Assembly (NCBI GenBank): GCA_015661465.1
Contig: DQVZ01000248.1
Coordinates: forward strand, 1-7,900
DNA from: Aquifex aeolicus
Lineage (GTDB): Bacteria; Aquificota; Aquificia; Aquificales; Aquificaceae
Reading direction: 5' to 3'
Length of the DNA: 7,900 nucleotides
The notes below the pieces were generated by a model. It was not told the DNA's origin. It was given only the letters and a program-made list of their open reading frames with translations, and searched no databases. Position 1 is the stretch's first letter. Every line of letters begins with the position of its first letter. Positions 6,298-7,900 of the stretch are shown here, piece after piece. A program made the position numbers and the translations under genes.

Positions 6298-6807
6298 TTA
6301 CCTTATTTGTTCTCTGCTCCATTTCATTTCTTTTATTTGCGGTATAAGTAGAGCATATCCCTTCTGCTGCCAATGAAGTAATTCAACTATAGCGGAAGGA
6401 ACGAGTTCTACAAACTCGGGGAAATCTTTTTCGGTGTAACCATAAAGCTGCTCTGCTGCCATTTTACAGACTTTAAACTTTACTCCGTACATGCTCATTC
6501 CTTCTATTCTTTCCCATATGTCTTTATACTTTTCCTTATTTTTCTTTACCAAAGTAACTATTTCGGTCCCGTGAATTATTACAACTATATCTATATCTTC
6601 TCCGGGAATAAAGTTATAGGGTTCCTTTGATAAAACATAGATTATGTTAGATACCCAAAGAAGTGCAGGTCTTATCTTTTCTGGTTCATCGAAGTAAAAT
6701 TCTACAACCACTTTAAAGGGAGCTTGGTATGGTGTTTGGACAAATTTAGCGTGTTCACCTCCAAATGAAAAAGTAAGAATAAATAAAATCGATAAAAGTT
6801 TTCTCAT
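6298..6807 (-). CDS. Exported DsrE-like protein
   Basis: A 169-residue protein with an N-terminal signal-peptide-like segment (MRKLLSILFILTFSFGGEHA: two basic residues, a hydrophobic core, then small residues), so it is probably periplasmic. There is no lipobox cysteine. The mature part resembles the DsrE/DsrF superfamily fold: a first strand KVVVEFYF (32-39), a helix, the strand and turn DIVVIIHGTE (73-82), a helix, VKFKVCKMAAEQLYGY (109-124) with the single cysteine C114 where DsrE-like proteins often keep a reactive Cys, then FVELVPSAIVELLHWQQKGYALLIPQ (132-157, typical 'Gly-Tyr-Ala' ending). Relatives act in sulfur relay or are of unknown function. A periplasmic sulfur-related role would suit a sulfur-oxidising thermophile but is inference. 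The start is supported by a GAGGGAGGG site 7 bases upstream. Stop codons of this gene and rpsB are 3 bp apart, with no terminator visible. Confidence 0.8.
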   Translation of the reverse strand: MRKLLSILFILTFSFGGEHAKFVQTPYQAPFKVVVEFYFDEPEKIRPALLWVSNIIYVLSKEPYNFIPGEDIDIVVIIHGTEIVTLVKKNKEKYKDIWERIEGMSMYGVKFKVCKMAAEQLYGYTEKDFPEFVELVPSAIVELLHWQQKGYALLIPQIKEMKWSREQIR

Positions 6808-6859
6808 GATTTTACCCTCCCTCGTTAAAACTTAGTTTATTTCTGTAAAATGTTTATTG
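6808..6859. promoter_or_regulatory. Divergent intergenic region between the DsrE-like and HIT genes
   Basis: This 52-base AT-rich gap drives two divergent genes. On the plus strand TAAAAT (6846-6851) lies 8 bases before the ATG at 6860, compatible with a leaderless HIT transcript. On the minus strand a TAAACT-like hexamer lies upstream of the GAGGGAGGG site. No clear -35 elements or operator palindromes are visible; the only inverted repeat (AAAC-TTA-GTTT) has four-base arms and is not significant. Confidence 0.25.
6815..6823 (-). promoter_or_regulatory. Ribosome-binding site of the DsrE-like gene
   Basis: Read on the minus strand the sequence is GAGGGAGGG, with a 7-base spacer to the ATG at 6807-6805. 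It is one of only two strong Shine-Dalgarno sites in the window and fixes the start so that the signal peptide is included. Confidence 0.7.
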
Positions 6860-7366
6860 ATGAAAATCCTATGGGCTCCCTGGAGAAGAAGCTATGTTGA
6901 AAATGTTGACAATATAGAAGGATGTTTTCTATGTAATGCGGTAAAGCAGCCTCCTGGAAAATGGAAAGATGTACTTTTGGTTTATAAGGGTAAAAAGGCT
7001 TTTATTATTCTAAATAAATACCCTTATAACAGCGGACATTTGATGATAGTTCCCATAAAGCATACGGGAGATTACTCAGAAATAGACGAAGAAACAGCTC
7101 TTGAAATGCATAAACTTCTTCGTGTAGCTCTGAAAGCTTTAAAAAAAGAGTATAAAGCTCATGGCTTTAATGTGGGATATAACTTCGGACGGCATGCAGG
7201 AGCAGGTTTAGAGGAACATATACATCTCCATGTAGTTCCGAGATGGAATGGAGATACAAATTTCATGCCTGTTCTCGGGAAAACAAAGGTAATTTCTGAA
7301 GATTTATTTAGCACTTACGATAGGCTCAAAAAAGCTATAGAAGAAGTGTTAGATGAATCTTCTTGA
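6860..7366 (+). CDS. HIT-family protein, likely dinucleoside polyphosphate (Ap4A) phosphorylase/hydrolase type
   Basis: HIT proteins cleave or phosphorolyse nucleotide phosphates such as Ap4A or adenylates through a histidine nucleophile. The 168-residue product begins MKILWAPWRRSYV, the usual N-terminus of the long bacterial HIT subgroup that includes Ap4A phosphorylases. C22 and C25 form a CxxC that may bind zinc. IILNKYPYNSGHLMIVPIKH (49-68) is the standard substrate-binding core, and HIHLHVVPRWNGDTNF (120-135) holds the catalytic triad H120, H122 and H124, with H122 the expected nucleophile by family analogy. I chose ATG at 6860; a TTG directly before it at 6857 would add one residue. No Shine-Dalgarno sequence precedes either. 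The stop overlaps the start of the ABC transporter gene by 14 bp, so the two are probably translated together. The exact substrate cannot be read from the sequence. Confidence 0.93.
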   Translation: MKILWAPWRRSYVENVDNIEGCFLCNAVKQPPGKWKDVLLVYKGKKAFIILNKYPYNSGHLMIVPIKHTGDYSEIDEETALEMHKLLRVALKALKKEYKAHGFNVGYNFGRHAGAGLEEHIHLHVVPRWNGDTNFMPVLGKTKVISEDLFSTYDRLKKAIEEVLDESS

Positions 7367-7900
7367 GGTAAAAAACTTAGAATTATGGTACAGGGATAAA
7401 AAAACCCTACACGGGATTAACTTCTCCTTAAAAGAGAGAGAAATTCTTTGTATAGTGGGTGAAAGTGGTTCGGGAAAAAGTTCAATATTTTACGCTATTT
7501 TGGGACTTCTACCTAATTATGCAAGGGTTGAAGGGGAAATAAACTTCAAGGGGAAAAATCTTCTTTCTTTAAGTGAGAGAGAACTGAGAAAGATAAGGGG
7601 AAAAGAAATAGGAATAGTATTCCAAGAACCTTCGCTTTATCTTGACCCGTTATTTACCGTAGGCATACAGATAGAGGAAACTTATATAGCCCACTATGGA
7701 GATAAGAATAAAGCTTATGAAGAGACTATAAAAGCTATGAAGAAAGCGGGAATTTCCAAGGCGGAAGAAAAATACTACATGTACCCTCACCAGTTATCGG
7801 GAGGTCTTAAACAAAGAGTCTGTATAGCAAATGCTATAGTTTGCAATCCACCGTTAATTCTTGCCGATGAACCCACAACCGCTCTTGATGTTTCTGTGCA
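7353..7900 (+). CDS. Peptide/nickel-type ABC transporter ATP-binding protein, OppD/DppD family (3' end outside window)
   Basis: This is the nucleotide-binding subunit of an importer for oligopeptides, dipeptides or nickel, acting at the cytoplasmic face of the membrane. The 182 complete codons show Walker A GESGSGKS (residues 36-43), the Q-loop VFQEPSLYLDP (89-99, Q91), signature LSGGLKQR (148-155), Walker B LILADEPT (168-175) and D-loop ALD (177-179). LDPLFTVGIQI (97-107) and YPHQLSGG (144-151) are characteristic of the OppD/DppD/OppF group. The usual signature is LSGGMRQR; Leu-Lys here is a mild variation. The window ends inside the D-loop region, so the C-terminal half is absent. The ATG at 7353 lies inside the last codons of the HIT gene in another frame (14-bp overlap), and no strong Shine-Dalgarno site is visible, which suggests translational coupling. 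Permease and binding-protein genes would be expected downstream, beyond the window. Confidence 0.95.
   Translation, partial: MNLLEVKNLELWYRDKKTLHGINFSLKEREILCIVGESGSGKSSIFYAILGLLPNYARVEGEINFKGKNLLSLSERELRKIRGKEIGIVFQEPSLYLDPLFTVGIQIEETYIAHYGDKNKAYEETIKAMKKAGISKAEEKYYMYPHQLSGGLKQRVCIANAIVCNPPLILADEPTTALDVSV

Noticed and set aside
6824..6838. AAAC-TTA-GTTT inverted repeat as an operator between the divergent genes
   Set aside because: Arms of four bases in AT-rich DNA are expected by chance.

Overview
The window looks like chromosome from a thermophilic, probably Aquifex-like (Aquificota) bacterium. This is inferred from Lys/Glu-rich proteins, heavy use of AGA/AGG for Arg and ATA for Ile, tightly packed genes, and the style of the S2, Hsp33 and UvrA proteins. 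No database search was possible, so the lineage is a judgement. There is no mobile element, tRNA, rRNA or CRISPR array, and no stretch over 300 bases lacks a gene.

Layout. Positions 1-905 (minus) hold the N-terminal third of UvrA, the damage-recognition ATPase of nucleotide excision repair. Divergent from it, 43 bp away, a plus-strand cluster begins: an unrecognised 183-residue protein (949-1500), a 938-residue protein joining a predicted beta-propeller, a long helical/coiled-coil region and a MoxR/dynein-type AAA_5 ATPase (1549-4365), and the redox chaperone Hsp33 (hslO, 4383-5369). A 100-bp gap then carries a strongly structured RNA leader in front of rpsB, the gene for ribosomal protein S2 (5470-6294). 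Facing rpsB, with only 3 bp between the stop codons, is a minus-strand exported DsrE-like protein (6298-6807). Divergent from that gene is a HIT-family nucleotide hydrolase/phosphorylase (6860-7366), whose 3' end overlaps an OppD/DppD-type peptide ABC transporter ATPase that runs off the window (7353-7900).

Two things stand out. First, the rpsB leader contains three helices that can be drawn entirely with Watson-Crick pairs. Two of them interleave as a pseudoknot, and one can extend to pair with the whole AAGGAGG ribosome-binding site. This is the architecture expected of an autoregulatory S2 leader or another RNA switch. Second, the propeller/coiled-coil/AAA_5 ATPase, with an orphan partner gene upstream and Hsp33 only 17 bp downstream, is the best candidate for an uncharacterised protein-remodelling system.

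The other genes are housekeeping (repair, translation, nucleotide turnover, peptide uptake). Five of the seven complete start regions show no Shine-Dalgarno sequence, whereas rpsB and the dsrE-like gene have strong ones. Leaderless or non-SD initiation therefore seems common here.
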